From the NCBI GenBank assembly GCA_963930655.1, contig OZ005609.1, positions 21,835,001 to 21,899,000 of the forward strand: DNA of 64,000 bases. The letters are read 5' to 3'. This document shows positions 11,835-22,695 of this stretch, one piece after another (position 1 is the first letter of the stretch; every line of letters begins with the position of its first letter). The stretch comes from Myrica gale (Eukaryota > Streptophyta > Magnoliopsida > Fagales > Myricaceae). The notes under the pieces are model-generated. The model had not been told where the DNA came from. It searched no databases and was given only the letters and a program-made list of their open reading frames with translations. Position numbers and translations under genes: made by a program.

Positions 11835-12452
11835 ATGGCTGAACCATCTTCTTCACCGGCGCCGGCGCGCCCACCACCCCACCTTCCGACCCAACGAAAC
11901 CAGAACTCAGACCATCCTGTCCACAACACCCTAGCGAGTGTAGCAAATCTTGCTAAGCTTCTACCTACTGGCACTGTCCTTGCTTTTCAAGCACTCACGC
12001 CTTCGTTCTCCAACAATGGCTCCTGCCAGCTTTCCAACAAGTGCCTCACATCATCCATCATCGCGTTTTGTGCCTTCTTTTGCTGGTTATCCTCGTTTAC
12101 TGATAGCTTCACCGCCAAGGATGGAAAGGTTTACTATGGTTTTGCCACGTTCAAAGGTCTGTACATATTCAACTACAGTGATTGTGAGGACACGAGAGAA
12201 TTGGACAAGTTCAAACTCAGCTTCATAGATTTTGTTCATGCCTTTGTGTCACTGCTCGTGTTCATTATCTTCGCTCTTAGCAACACCACGGTGCAAAGTT
12301 GTTTCTTTCCTGAAGCAGGACCTGGTGAGAATGCACTGATAATGAATCTGCCACTAGGAGCTGGAGTATTTGCGAGCTTTCTATTCACAATCTTTCCGAC
12401 TAGACGTAGAGGGATAGGATACTCGGACATGTCACCCCGGTCCTGGCGATGA
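11835..12452 (+). CDS. DMP (DUF679) membrane protein, copy 1
   Basis: Intronless frame of 205 codons with the full DMP/DUF679 pattern. A proline/serine-rich N-terminus (residues 1-32) is followed by the hallmark ANLAKLLPTGTVLAFQALTP at about 37-56, then four hydrophobic segments (about 37-58, 66-90, 133-155, 172-192), the conserved FTDSF..DGKVYYG loop, DFVHAF before the third segment, and CFFPEAG before the last. DMP proteins are plant-specific four-pass proteins of ER, vacuole and plasma membranes. Individual members act in membrane remodelling during senescence and in gamete fusion. Which subgroup this belongs to cannot be told from this view. The ATG at 11835 is the first in frame and follows a TATA box at a normal distance. 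AATAAA at 12497 could serve polyadenylation. A related, damaged copy lies 11 kb downstream. Confidence 0.92.
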   Translation: MAEPSSSPAPARPPPHLPTQRNQNSDHPVHNTLASVANLAKLLPTGTVLAFQALTPSFSNNGSCQLSNKCLTSSIIAFCAFFCWLSSFTDSFTAKDGKVYYGFATFKGLYIFNYSDCEDTRELDKFKLSFIDFVHAFVSLLVFIIFALSNTTVQSCFFPEAGPGENALIMNLPLGAGVFASFLFTIFPTRRRGIGYSDMSPRSWR

Positions 12453-12496
12453 TGTAAGGCCAGTCTTACAATTATATTTCATAAGATCATGTATTC

Positions 12497-12502
12497 AATA
12501 AA
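12497..12502 (+). terminator. Poly(A) signal of DMP gene 1
   Basis: AATAAA 45 bases after the stop codon of the DMP gene, in AT-rich sequence. It is the likely near-upstream element for cleavage and polyadenylation. Confidence 0.45.
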
Positions 12503-13378
12503 AGATAATAGAATATAATTCAAATAATAATATTTATTTCTTTCACTTTTTTATTAATTTAAATTTTTTGAGATAAGTGGTAGATTCACGTAACTGAAGT
12601 CTTGAGTTCGAAACTGACTTCGTACTTCACCTCAATTTCAATTAAATATTACACATATATCTTTTCTTATCAACTTAATTAAGCTTTTTCTCTGTGTAAA
12701 TTCAGACGTACCAAATAATGCACATGAAATTTGATCCACTGCACTATAATCAAACCAATACTACAGAAAAGAATTAAAAAATAAAATAACCAAAAATGAG
12801 AAACAGCTTCGACTCTTAGACGTCCCACTATAACTTGGCTATGGAATCCAGTGGACTCGATTCAATTCAAAAGCTATAATTTATATTCCGATGCATGGAA
12901 TAAATTAACTTATGCCAAGCAAATGGATCAGAGATCTATAATTAATGAAAAGAATCACTTACTGAGAAACAGGAAGAACATTAATATATTAGCACAGAGA
13001 TCATGGAGGGAATTTTTATACTGATTAAGTGGTTCGTATGCGTCACTCCATTATCAAGCTTAAGGAGACCCTTCGAAAATGGGAATCCTCTTTTCAAGTG
13101 GGTGTATGGATACTCTAGACAAAAAGCAATTATATATGGTTGGGACATATTATTCTCAGTCGAGTTGTTTTGCAACAATAATTTTATATGTGTGACTGCA
13201 GAGGTCCGGAGATTAATTGGATTGAAGTTCTGAATACTCTCGTTAAAAAAAAAAATTATACTTTAAATGCACTTGTACTTGCCTCTTCTTTTCTTTTTTC
13301 TTTGGAGGCAAGCCTAATATTATAATATATATCTATCACTCTAATTAGCCATCGTATTTTTTCTCGACAACAATAACG
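12503..13378. other. No gene seen
   Basis: AT-rich intergenic DNA. The open frames on both strands at 12980-13233 are mirror images of one another and have no family signature. Confidence 0.4.
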
Positions 13379-13820
13379 AGTGAGCGTTAGGAACGAGTTC
13401 TGGAAAATAGTTTTTTATTTTTTTATTTTTGGTGGTCACAGTAGAAAGACATCACTGTCAAGTCACCATCAGGCCCTAGAATTCGGGGAAAGCCTCTGAC
13501 ACTCTCAGACCTCACTGTCAGGTCACCCGTGTCGAGTGGGTGTGACACACCAAAATTCTGATTAGCCCAGTTGTCAATTTTTTTCTTTTTTTTATGCTTA
13601 GATTGCTCCAATTGTCAAATGAGAGGGGCTACGTAACGGACAGAGATTGAGACACGTGTGGGACAACATGTCAAAGTCTGAGGTGCGATGCGGCTAATTA
13701 AACTGACTGTTGGATTGAAAACGGACAGATTCTGCAAATTAATAAATGGGCTGAAAACTGACAGTTTACTGTGACCACAAAAAACAAAAAACTGTTTTCC
13801 AAAACTCGTTCCGAACGCAC
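13379..13820. mobile_element. MITE of about 440 bp with long TIRs
   Basis: The left end (GAGTGAGCGTTAGGAACGAG, then TTCTGGAAAATAGTTTTTT and GGTGGTCACAG) is mirrored at the right end (CTGTGACCAC, AAAACTGTTTTCCAAAACTC, GTTCCGAACGCACTC), giving TIRs of about 60 bp. The interior repeats CACTGTCA(A/G)GTCACC. No coding capacity and no sure target-site duplication. Confidence 0.75.
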
Positions 13821-14282
13821 TCGAGGTCTTTCGCTTTAGATTTTTCAAAGATTTACATCTAATTGATTTACGAAAATATTAAGGCCGCCCATTTTTTAGC
13901 GTGAACTAGAGTTAGAAAATTATAATCTAAAGCTAGGATTGATTAGTTCGATCGAGACCAATCACGTCCCTGAAGGACTAGAACTGATCACTAGATGATC
14001 TTGAGGCATCTTAACCTCGCATCATGCACTTTCTATTTTCTTTTGCTTTTTTATTAATTATAAAGTACAAATGAAATGTGCATAATTTGTTGCCCAGGGA
14101 AAAAAAAGGAACTGCTTTTTGTATCTGATTCTAATGTAAAACAATTAGGCCATTGAAGCACATGATGACGCTCTACTGCTACGTACATGGGCTCAACGTC
14201 ACCATCATTTTAACAGGCACATGCTAATGGATGCCAAATCAATATTCCACATGACTCACTGTCCAGAAAATGTAAATTAAAG

Positions 14283-14842
14283 ATGCACTCTTCGCTCCAA
14301 ACTCTCCCTCGGGCTCACACAAGTTCATGTTCTTCGCCTATATTAAGCTTCCGTTACTCCCACATCAACTACAGCACAAAGCTCAACCCTACATACCCTC
14401 GCTCTCCCTTTCTCTCTTTCTCTCCAATGGCCGATTCAACTTCTGCGCAACCAAACCCATCCGCGCCACTGCAAATTCAGCCCTCAAACCACCAGGTATT
14501 CCTAAGTTATCCACCCTCTGCAGCTGAACAGTCAATGATACTACTGAACACATCGACAGTACCTTCACCACCACGACCACCTCCTGATTACAATAGCTCA
14601 ACTCCCATCATGGCTGAACAATCTCCGGCACACTCAAACCTAACATTGTTATCACAAACCAGGTCTACATCCGACCAATAGATGCATCTATTCAATCCCC
14701 AGACCTTCGCACCATGCAGTACGTTATCCCACCTGAGTCATATTTGGCACAACCAAACCGGTTTGTGCCACTACCAAACCAGGACCGTAACAACCAGATG
14801 AACTGCGCCCATAACACTGACATGTTTCCACCATCTGAGAAA
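14283..14842 (+). pseudogene. Unrecognised proline-rich frame cut by the MULE
   Basis: A frame from 14283 (with a second ATG at 14429) to 14681 encodes a proline/serine/glutamine-rich stretch. A different frame, open from about 14618 and with an ATG at 14714, runs up to the MULE insertion at 14842. After the MULE the same frame resumes at the duplicated target site (22441) and ends with a stop about 75 bases later. It looks like a transcribed or coding host sequence interrupted by the element. I do not recognise the family. It could be a displaced 5' part of the second DMP gene, whose core starts 8 kb to the right, but the frames do not connect simply. Confidence 0.4.
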
Positions 14843-15272
14843 GAGATCGGTTATAGTGTTAAGCTTAGGTGTGTGAAGCGCTCTGAGGCATCGGTGGGGA
14901 TGAAGCCGCTGCCCATCCAACGGTCCACATGCTGCCACCAAAAAAATGAGACAAATCGGGCCTTATCCTCACCGGTTTGATAGAAACCGGTGCAAAACCG
15001 ATTTTTTGTTTGGTCCCGTTTATAGCCATCGTGATTTCGAATCCTCCCCCATTTGGAAACCCACCCCATTTCGAATCCCCTCCCCATTTGGAAACCCACC
15101 CCCCCGCTGTCGTTCCCCATTTGGAAACCCACCCACCCGCTGCCATTCCCGATCACCACTGAAACCACCACCACCGATTTCATCGTGATTTCGAATCCCC
15201 CCCATTTGGAAACCCACCCCATTTCGAATCCCACCCACCCGCTGCCATTCCCGATCACCACCGAAACCACCA
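14843..15272 (+). repeat. Left TIR of the MULE
   Basis: It matches the reverse complement of about 21910-22440, with few mismatches outside the C-rich subrepeats (about 15040-15260). Open frames on both strands here are shadows of the repeats, not genes. Confidence 0.88.
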
Positions 15273-15929
15273 GCTTGTAGAAGGTCAGTACTTATCATCT
15301 TCTTAATCTTTTTAGGCTTATATAGGACGTTGTAGTTTTCTCTACCACTCTACGCTCTTCTCCGCGGTGAACTCCAAGTATCCCAGTAAGCGTGTACATA
15401 TAGCATATGGACAAAGAAGGATCCGTTTTTACTTCTCGACGTGGTCTTTCTTTGTTTTAGGGGAGAAAGGATTTTCCGGAGTGCTAGGTCTTGTATAATC
15501 ATGAGTTCCTAATGTATTTTGTTTCTTTATTTTCTTTTATGCATTTTTATCATGAATATGAAATAGCTAGCTAGCTCACCACTGAAAAGTAAACACAACC
15601 TAATTATTTATTCTGGTTTGTAGGGTAAAAGAATCTGTTGCAAGTAATTAGTTCTAGCTGGTTGTCTATTGAGTGGCATGCAGTACTCATGAAGAGCTTA
15701 ACCCGATCAGGATCTCCCAACTCCTATAGATAGGCTGCCAGAGCGAATCAGGATATTCGTGTGTTCTGCTCTATTAATTTGTTTGGAATTAGCGTACATT
15801 AATTTCTTCAACTGTTAGGTGGTTGTTTTGGCAAGCTTGTTACTTCAGTGGATATTGATTTGTCATATGCACTCTTCGATCTCTCGCTCTCAACTCTCAT
15901 TACTTGTGTAGACGGGTTTGAAATTTCTG

Positions 15930-16175
15930 TAAAGCTGAAAAGCTTGTTACAGCTTTGAGCTATGAGTGCAATTCAAACTGATTTGTTACTGCTTTGAAAT
16001 TACTGCTTTGAGCTATGAATGTAAAGCTGAAAAGCTTGTTACTGCTTTGAGCTATGAGTGTAAAGCTGAAAAGCTTGTTACTGCTTTGAGCTATGAGTGC
16101 AATTCAGACTGATTTGTTACTACTTTGAAATTACTGCTTTGAGCTATGAGTGTAAAGCTGAAAAGCTTGTTACCT
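15930..16175. repeat. Tandem repeats in the MULE 5' region
   Basis: Several copies of AAGCTTGTTACTGCTTTGAG, followed by CTATGAGTGTAAAGCTGAA or CTATGAGTGCAATTCAGAC, lie between the left TIR and the transposase start. The repeats are imperfect, and two higher-order units are visible. They may be transposase-binding or promoter repeats, but that is inference. Confidence 0.75.
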
Positions 16176-16328
16176 GTTTCCAATGTACTTTTTTTGTTTT
16201 TCTTTTTCCTACTTAACTACTCATTGGAGAGAGAGTGCATGTCGAATGGGGTGTCGAATATTTATATATATTAGGTGCTTGATTTCCCTTTTTGATACTC
16301 GTTCTATTTATATGTAGGATCTCTCAAT

Positions 16329-18219
16329 ATGGCCCAAATGGAAGGCATGAATCCCAACATCGTGTGCCGAAGCTCTAGTAGTAATGTTAACCCCGAAGGT
16401 GAGTTGGGTGTTATTAATTTGAACAACAAAGTTGGTGATTATGACTTTTTTCTCAGTTGGATTTCTTGGTTGGTACGTGCAGGTGACATGGTTTGGGCAG
16501 ACAACGGGGAAAAAGTTGATGTTTGGAGCCTAGAGTGGGCGGATGTTGACCATGTGTACGAATGGTACAATCGATATGCAACCATGAAAGGCTTTAGCAT
16601 TCGTAGACATACCGGGTTCAAGCATAGGTAATATGGGTATTGGACATCAAAAGCTTTTGCTTGTAGTAGAGAAAGGAAGAAAAAAGAGAGAGATTCACTT
16701 GTGCCGGTGAAGCGACAACGACCGGATACGAGATGTGGGTGTCTCGCAAGTATTACTGTTCAGCGACAGCGTAATGGGAAGTATTGGACCTTCGAATGGC
16801 ATCCGGAACATAATCATGATGTGGCGACTCCTTCGAAAGTTCACATGCTCCGTTCTCAAAGACAAATGAGTGAGCTGCAGCGTGTGGAAGCTATACATTC
16901 AGATAGAGCGGGCATTCGGCCTAAGCTGGCCTTGGATTTCATGGCGGCGCAAGCTGGGGGTAGACAAAATTTGGGATTCACTCATCAGGACCTAAAAAAT
17001 TATTTAAATGGTATAAGATTAAAACACATGGAAATTGGTGTAGCCGGTGTTCTTCTTAACTGGTTAGGTGATCAGTTTGAAAAGGATTCCGAATTTTACT
17101 TTCGAGTGATGATGGATGGAGATGAGCACATTACTAACGTCGTCTGGTCGGACCACGTAATACGAAATGACTATACGATATTCGGGGACTTTGTATCATT
17201 TGACACGACTTACAGGACAAACAATGACCACAGACCATTGGGAGCATTCGTTGGGGTTAATCACCATAGATTGTCGGTTGTTTTCGGGGCATGTTTATTG
17301 TATGACGAGACGGCGCAAACATTCAATTGGCTGTTTGAAAAGGGGTTCACCAGTGTAGTTGCAAAGGATTTGAGTTTGTAGGTGTCCTATGCAGTCACAT
17401 TATATGGGTGCTGAAACAGAAGGGTCTATTCGCTATTCCTGATGTGTATATCATGCCGAGATGGAGGCGAGATGCTAGGCGATCAGTCGCGTCGATTAGC
17501 AAGTCAATCAGTACAGTTGATCCGACTATCCTGAACGTGGTCAACAGCAGGAAATGTGTAAACAAGATTGCTTCATTGTGTCAGCGTTAAGGGGGTAGAA
17601 CGAAATGTTGGCCAATATTTGATCGTTATAGTGATGAACTGGAAAAAGCACTTGAGTCCTTGACAGACGACGACGATCCTTCTGGGATGGGGAGCGCTTC
17701 TGGCCCCGTCAGCGTAGGTTCTGGTCCCGTTAGTGTACAAATGGGAATTGTTGCGAAAGGTTTCAAGATGCGTGAACCGAAACATAAAGGGAATAAGCGA
17801 TTGCAGAGCGGACTTGAGCTACGGAGATCACGAGGTCGTGGCCGTAGGGTTGCCCGTTCGTCGTCCCAACCAATTGCTCTTCGTTTGCAATTAAACGATG
17901 AGTTAGACGTATTGCCCTTAATTTGATGCACTTACAGCTTCATTGCGTTTTTTTATTACCTTTACATGTTTTTCACATTGAATTATTTATTCGTAGGTAT
18001 TTAACGAGGCTGATGCTAACGACGAGGAGGACGACGGCGAGGGCGAATCGATAAATGGCATATTTAAGAGCCTTGATGAGTTGTTGAGGTATATTCTAAG
18101 CACCAATCTAATGGAGTTGTTTTTTGTTTAATCCTTCAATAGATTCTCATGTCTGAGCTAATTATACAATGATTTGCTGCAGTATCCGGAGATGGAGATT
18201 TCAAGTGCAAAGATAACTT
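16329..18219 (+). pseudogene. FAR1-type MULE transposase, internally deleted
   Basis: The N-terminal part after a short intron (about 16400-16470) has the FAR1 zinc-binding domain (AFACSRE, CGC, then EWHPEHNHD). The MULE transposase core follows, with the first catalytic aspartate in FVSFDTTYRTN (about 17196-17228). At about 17340-17352 the frame jumps from FNWLFEK straight into the SWIM zinc finger (CSCKGFEF, then GVLCSHI) in another frame. The remaining DDE catalytic part is therefore deleted. A TAA at 16629-16631 also splits the FAR1 domain. The C-terminal tail continues to 17926 and in short exons near 18000-18090 and 18183-18219. FAR1 and FHY3 are domesticated members of this lineage. 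This copy has element-like context and damage, so it is a dead transposase and not a host regulator. Confidence 0.85.
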
Positions 18220-19018
18220 AACGGGCCTCTAAATTACAAGAGAGAATGAAAGCCATGTCAATGTGTTGAAGAGCAATATGATTTAGAGTTGGTTAACTGT
18301 AAAATGAATGTTTGTGTTCAGCTGATGTTTTTTAGAGAAACTATTTTTCTTAACTGTATGTTCATCTTTTGATCTTTGGCTTCGTTGTGAGGTGTCTAGC
18401 ATATGGCTACAGATCTTTACTCAGGATCGGAGGTTCCTTTAGGTTTTTGTCCGTTCCTTATTACATGTAGAGTTATTTATGCTTTATCTTTTGATTCAAA
18501 GGCTTTTGGCTGGAATTGACAGCAATGATTCTCAGTGCCACCCATAATGGAATTTTTCTCTCCCAGCATAGACAATGAGACATCCAAAATGGCAAAAAAA
18601 TGTTGAATGAACTGTTCTACTGAAGCATAAACCCAGCGAAACATCTTAATTCCTTCAGATTTTCTGGAAATGCCTATATAGGAAAGAACATGACATATAA
18701 ATAACACAAATTCTTATACATTTCTGTACTGGAAAGATGAAAACTGAAGTTGGAAAATGGCTATTTTGAACAAGATGAGGCAGTAATATTGGTCGTGTCT
18801 TCTTACCCCCAAATGACTACGGAGAAGTTGTCTACTAGCTTTGTGAATTCGGGATCGTACAGAGACATGATAATTCACTTCTAAAAACTTCTCGTATAGG
18901 GTTCCCTTCCCAACATTCCTATTTGCCAGCTTTTGCAGTAAACCTTCGCAAGAGGGAATTTCGTTCGTGTATCTCGCTAAGCTTTAAAAACTGCATGGAA
19001 CTTACCAATGATTCAGAA
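18220..19018. other. MULE interior, no gene seen
   Basis: AT-rich sequence between the transposase tail and the tandem repeats. An open frame at 18477-18707 (-) shows no family signature. Confidence 0.4.
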
Positions 19019-19168
19019 AGTAGTATATGTCTAATAGGTTATACAAAACCAAACCATAACCGCATAAAATGTAGCATAGGTCTAATAGGTTATACAAAAC
19101 CAAACCATAACCGCATAAAATGTAGCATAGCTTTAATATATTATACAAAAACAAACCATTTACGCTAG
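19019..19168. repeat. 51-bp tandem repeat, about 2.7 copies
   Basis: Units built from GTCTAATAGGTTATACAAAA, CCAAACCATAACCGCATAAA and ATGTAGCATAG follow one another at 19027, 19078 and (diverged) 19129. The last copy runs into the 3' end of the GRF gene on the minus strand. Confidence 0.8.
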
Positions 19169-20022
19169 CATTAAAAGTGATCCACTTTTTCCTTTACATG
19201 ATGCATAGTAGACTGCAAGAGAACCGACAACAAAGAAGAGCCACAACCACATGACTGCCCGTCGGTTGGAATTACGCAGCTGGATGTACTGTTGCTGCAA
19301 TTGTACGCAGTGAGCCCGCAGACCATCAATATCCACCTGCGCTTTCTTGAGGAGGTTCTCATATCTCTCCTGCTGAGCAGTCATCTCCAGCCGATGTCGC
19401 GTTGCTTGGTGCTCCATCGCAGTGACGTGGTCCAAAATGAGTTCCTCGACCACTTGGTTGCAACACATCTCCAGCTCAACCTTCGTACTTCCAAATGCAG
19501 CCTTTGCATATTCATGGTGTGCCACGTCTCCCCCCTGCGCCCTGTCTTGCCTAACCCACCAATCGCACCAGGCAAAGTAGCGGCAATGGTGATTTTCCCC
19601 ATACTGCACCAAACACATTCGTCGTTATGGAAACTTACGTACAAAAATAGAGGGAGGACAAAAAAAAATGGTTTCCCATTTGCAGAAGAATAAATTGCTT
19701 ACCTTGAATTTTTTACATCCATACAACTGTTTTCCGTAATTTTCTGGGTATATGCGGTTTTCTTTACAGCTTCAACTCCACAGAAGCACACAGGTTTCCT
19801 CAAATAAGTTTGGGGGCGTGTGGCTGAGCTTTCACTATTGGGATAAGAAATTACCAACTGTAGGTATAGACAAAAACTTTACAAATCAAATGGTAATTGC
19901 CAACTCACGTGTCAGCTGTTGCGAAACCCATTGTAACAGATGATCTACTTGCAGAAGTAGAGGACGAGGTTCCCCTATGTTGATTGGAGCTACTCCTTCC
20001 ACTACTCCTCGACGGGGTCATT
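19160..20022 (-). pseudogene. GRF-zinc-finger / coiled-coil / membrane protein gene
   Basis: The minus strand has three exons. The first, 20022-19909, encodes a serine-rich N-terminus. The second runs from about 19860 to 19703, with CFCGVEAV and then YGKQLYGCKKFK. The third, 19603-19160, opens YGENHHCRYFAWCDWW. Together the cysteines match the GRF zinc finger (CxCG, GC, CRYFAWCD). A helical coiled-coil region (about 19480-19280) and one membrane span near the C-terminus (about 19255-19195) follow. Small plant proteins of this layout are common, but their role is poorly known. GRF fingers bind single-stranded nucleic acid in other proteins. Two frame slips (near 19980 and near 19750) suggest it is no longer functional. 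It lies wholly inside the MULE, opposite the transposase, so it is either a second element gene or captured host sequence. Confidence 0.65.
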
Positions 20023-20976
20023 CTCAATAAGGTTGTAAAGGGGTGGGATGGGGCAAGTCTTAGGTTCAAATCTTATAACGAAGAAATCAGAGGGAGATTC
20101 AGCTAGGGCTAACATTAACCAGTATTCTAAATTAGATTACTGAACTATCAAATTCTTTCATTAACATTAACAAAATGTCAAGAAATATAATCTGCAGTTT
20201 GTAATTGCTTTACAATATGATGCCAAATTGTATAGACCAAGTCACTATCATGAACCTAGAGTACACTATCTCAAACTTCTTTCAAATACTGTAACAATCT
20301 CTTACCAGATAGGGTTAGGAATGTCACCACATGCTCTTAAGCAAAATAAAATATTTACATGCATTCATTCATCATTTCATTTTTTTTCTTTTGCTTAATA
20401 TTTTCATAACATGAATATAGGTATCTCATATCATGCATAACAAAATATTTATTTTGTAAGCAAATATATGGTGGGTTAAAAGAGGCTTCAAAAGAAGGGT
20501 CTTTATGTATCAAATATCCTTTTTCAAAAAATGTAACCTCTATCATATATATCTAGGTACGTAGCTCTTATGCTTTGCAACTTAACCTAACGATTCTGTA
20601 CAAAAGCAATCAATTTTCATTCAATCAATATTGGCAGCGGGGCTTCAGAGGTAGCTGCAATCTTTTCTTCCTTGAATTCAAGAGAAAGTGTTGGTAGTAA
20701 ATAAAGCTACCTCTATCAAACATAGGATTTAAATCTCTAGCCTAGCCTTGACTTTTAAATTATCTTTAGATCTAATCCTGTATTTAAAGTTTGAAATTAA
20801 CAATTACCTTAAAAAGATGTAATTACCCTTGTTATTAAAGTTGAGGTGTTAAAAATACAGAAGCAACTGGTGATCAACAACTGCTGAATCTCAAATTATT
20901 CACAAGAAACGAATGAAATTAGTACCCAATCCATGAAGCAAGCATGCACACATGCAATGTGCAAATTAACACCAAT

Positions 20977-21369
20977 AACTCTATTGTACCCTCTCTCACA
21001 GTAACATTTTACACTTTCAATGTGGGTACAATAGAGTTTAATTCTGTTTAACTACATCAGGAAACTCTATTGTACCCTCTCTCACGATGCCCTCTATTGT
21101 ACCCAACTTTTGTTTTCCAAATCAGAGACCGATCTGAATTCCACTATGTATGGCCGAAGGTGAGATTCATTAGCAGTTTCCTAGAGCCAACGAGATTGCG
21201 TGGAAGACATGAACTGGTATAGCCTCAAACGAGAGATCCTAAAGGAAACATGTCCAGAAAAACTAAACTAATATTATTTTGTATCAGTCCAATAACAAGG
21301 GAATTCGATTCAAGTTTCAACCTTCAGATTAAAAAATTCTATGCTATCGTGAGAGAGGGTACAATAGAG
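20977..21369. repeat. Nested inverted repeats built on CTCTATTGTACCC
   Basis: The motif CTCTATTGTACCC and its complement GGGTACAATAGAG occur six or more times. Near-perfect inverted pairs lie at 20977-20999 with 21024-21038 (a short stem) and at 21065-21088 with 21346-21369 (24 bp). The second pair brackets about 305 bp. This looks like one small TIR element, or two nested, inserted in the MULE. Confidence 0.65.
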
Positions 21370-21377
21370 GGTACAAT

Positions 21378-21645
21378 GTACGTTCTTTAGATATTAACAG
21401 TATAATTTGCACATCAAACACAATACGGGATACACAATACGGGATAAAAAATTTATCAAATAACTACATCAAGGAATTGAAAATTTATTTGGAATTAACA
21501 AAATCAATACATCATCAATGGAGTACTCTGCCGCTATATATGTTTTCTTTCCATACTATTGGCAACCTAAGATGAAGACAATGTGCAAATTAGGAGTCAT
21601 CAGAAATTATAAACATCATATATTGTTAATATCTAAAGAACGTAC
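21378..21645. repeat. 22-bp perfect inverted repeat
   Basis: GTACGTTCTTTAGATATTAA (start 21378) and its complement ending at 21645 bracket about 268 bp of AT-rich DNA directly beside the preceding repeat set. It is either the ends of another small element or a rearranged part of the same one. Confidence 0.55.
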
Positions 21646-21909
21646 CAAGAAGCCAGTATACATGACCTGAAATTTTCAACCAAACGAACTCAGTTTTGCA
21701 AATGATGACAGACTCCTACGGTTATTACATTCAACTAATATATCTTCTAAAAGCAGATCGGAAGGAGCAGGTTCCAAATCGGGAGGAGGGAGGAGCTTCC
21801 AAAACAACCTAATATAACCGAAATCTCCAACCACAACAATTTCTACGTATGGGAAAACAATATATACCTGAACGAGAGAGAGAGCAGGTGGTAGAGGCTT
21901 CGAAATCGG

Positions 21910-22440
21910 TGGTGGTGGTTTCGGTGGTGATCGGGAATGGCAGCGGTTGGGTGGGTTTCCAAATGGGGAACGGCAGCGGATGGCAGCGGGGGGGTTGGTT
22001 TCGCGGGGGGTGAGTTTCCAAATGGGGGGGATTCGAAATGGGGTGGGGTTCCAAATGGGGGGGATTCGAAATCACGATGAAATCGGTGGTGGTGGTTTCG
22101 GTGGTGATCGGGAATGGCAGCGGGTGGGTGGGTTTCCAAATGGGGAACAGCAGCGGACGGTAGCAGGGGGGTGGGTTTCGCGGGGGGGTGAGTTTCCAAA
22201 TGGGGGGGATTCGAAATGGGGTGGGTTTCCAAATGGGGGGATTCGAAATCACGATGGCTATAAACGGGACCAAACAAAAAACCGGTTTTGCACCGGTTTC
22301 TATCAAACCGGTGAGGATAAGGCCCGGTTTGTCTCATTTTTTTGGTGGCAGCACGTGGACCATTGGATGGGCAGCGGCTTCATCCCCACCGATGCCTCAC
22401 AACGCTTCACACACCTAAGCTTAACACTATAACCGATCTC
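21910..22440 (-). repeat. Right TIR of the MULE
   Basis: Reverse complement of the left TIR, with more copies of the CATTTGGAAACCCACC/TTTCGAATCC subrepeats (about 21930-22250). Long open frames on both strands here are repeat artefacts. Confidence 0.88.
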
Positions 22441-22552
22441 TCTGAGAATCTAACAATACCATCAGTAAACCAACGCTTAAACCAACAGCAGAACGCTCGG
22501 GCAAAAGTTTTTGTGTGAGTAAAGTTATTGTATGAGTGTGTGAGTGAACGGA

Positions 22553-22689
22553 TGAGATTAGAAGTTGAGAAATCTAACGGCTGACAAAATGTCACGTCAA
22601 TTAATGAATCCAACCCGCACAACCGACCCGGTTTCATTAATTGACGTGACATTTTTTCAGCCGTTAGATTTTTCAACTTCTAATCTCAC
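22553..22689. mobile_element. Fold-back element in front of DMP copy 2
   Basis: Two arms of about 55 bp, beginning GAGATTAGAAGTTGAGAAAT and ending with its near-complement, surround a loop of about 25 bp (TCCAACCCGCACAACCGACC). The arms differ by only a few bases. No target-site duplication is evident. It sits where the start of the second DMP gene should be. Confidence 0.75.
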
Positions 22690-22695
22690 CAGTAA

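Larger units (their letters stand above)
14843..22440 (+). mobile_element. Mutator-like element (MULE), 7.6 kb, two genes
   Basis: The element starts GAGATCGGTTATAGTG and ends with the complement. It is flanked by a near-perfect 9-bp duplication, TCTGAGAAA (14834-14842) and TCTGAGAAT (22441-22449). The TIRs are very long (about 430 bp left, about 530 bp right) and highly similar. They carry GC-rich subrepeats built from CATTTGGAAACCCACCC and TTTCGAATCC, whose copy number explains the length difference. Inside are a FAR1-type MULE transposase on the plus strand (16329-about 18219), a GRF-zinc-finger gene on the minus strand (about 19160-20022), tandem repeats, and smaller inverted-repeat elements near 20977-21645. 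Both genes are damaged, so the copy is probably dead, but the ends look young. Confidence 0.9.

Noticed and set aside
14851-15298. Overlapping frames of 60-139 codons on both strands
   Set aside because: They are translations of the G/C-rich subrepeats in the MULE left TIR. The same occurs at 21809-22432 in the right TIR.
16329-17926. Functional FAR1/FHY3-type transcription factor
   Set aside because: It sits between MULE TIRs, has a stop inside the FAR1 domain and lacks most of the core.
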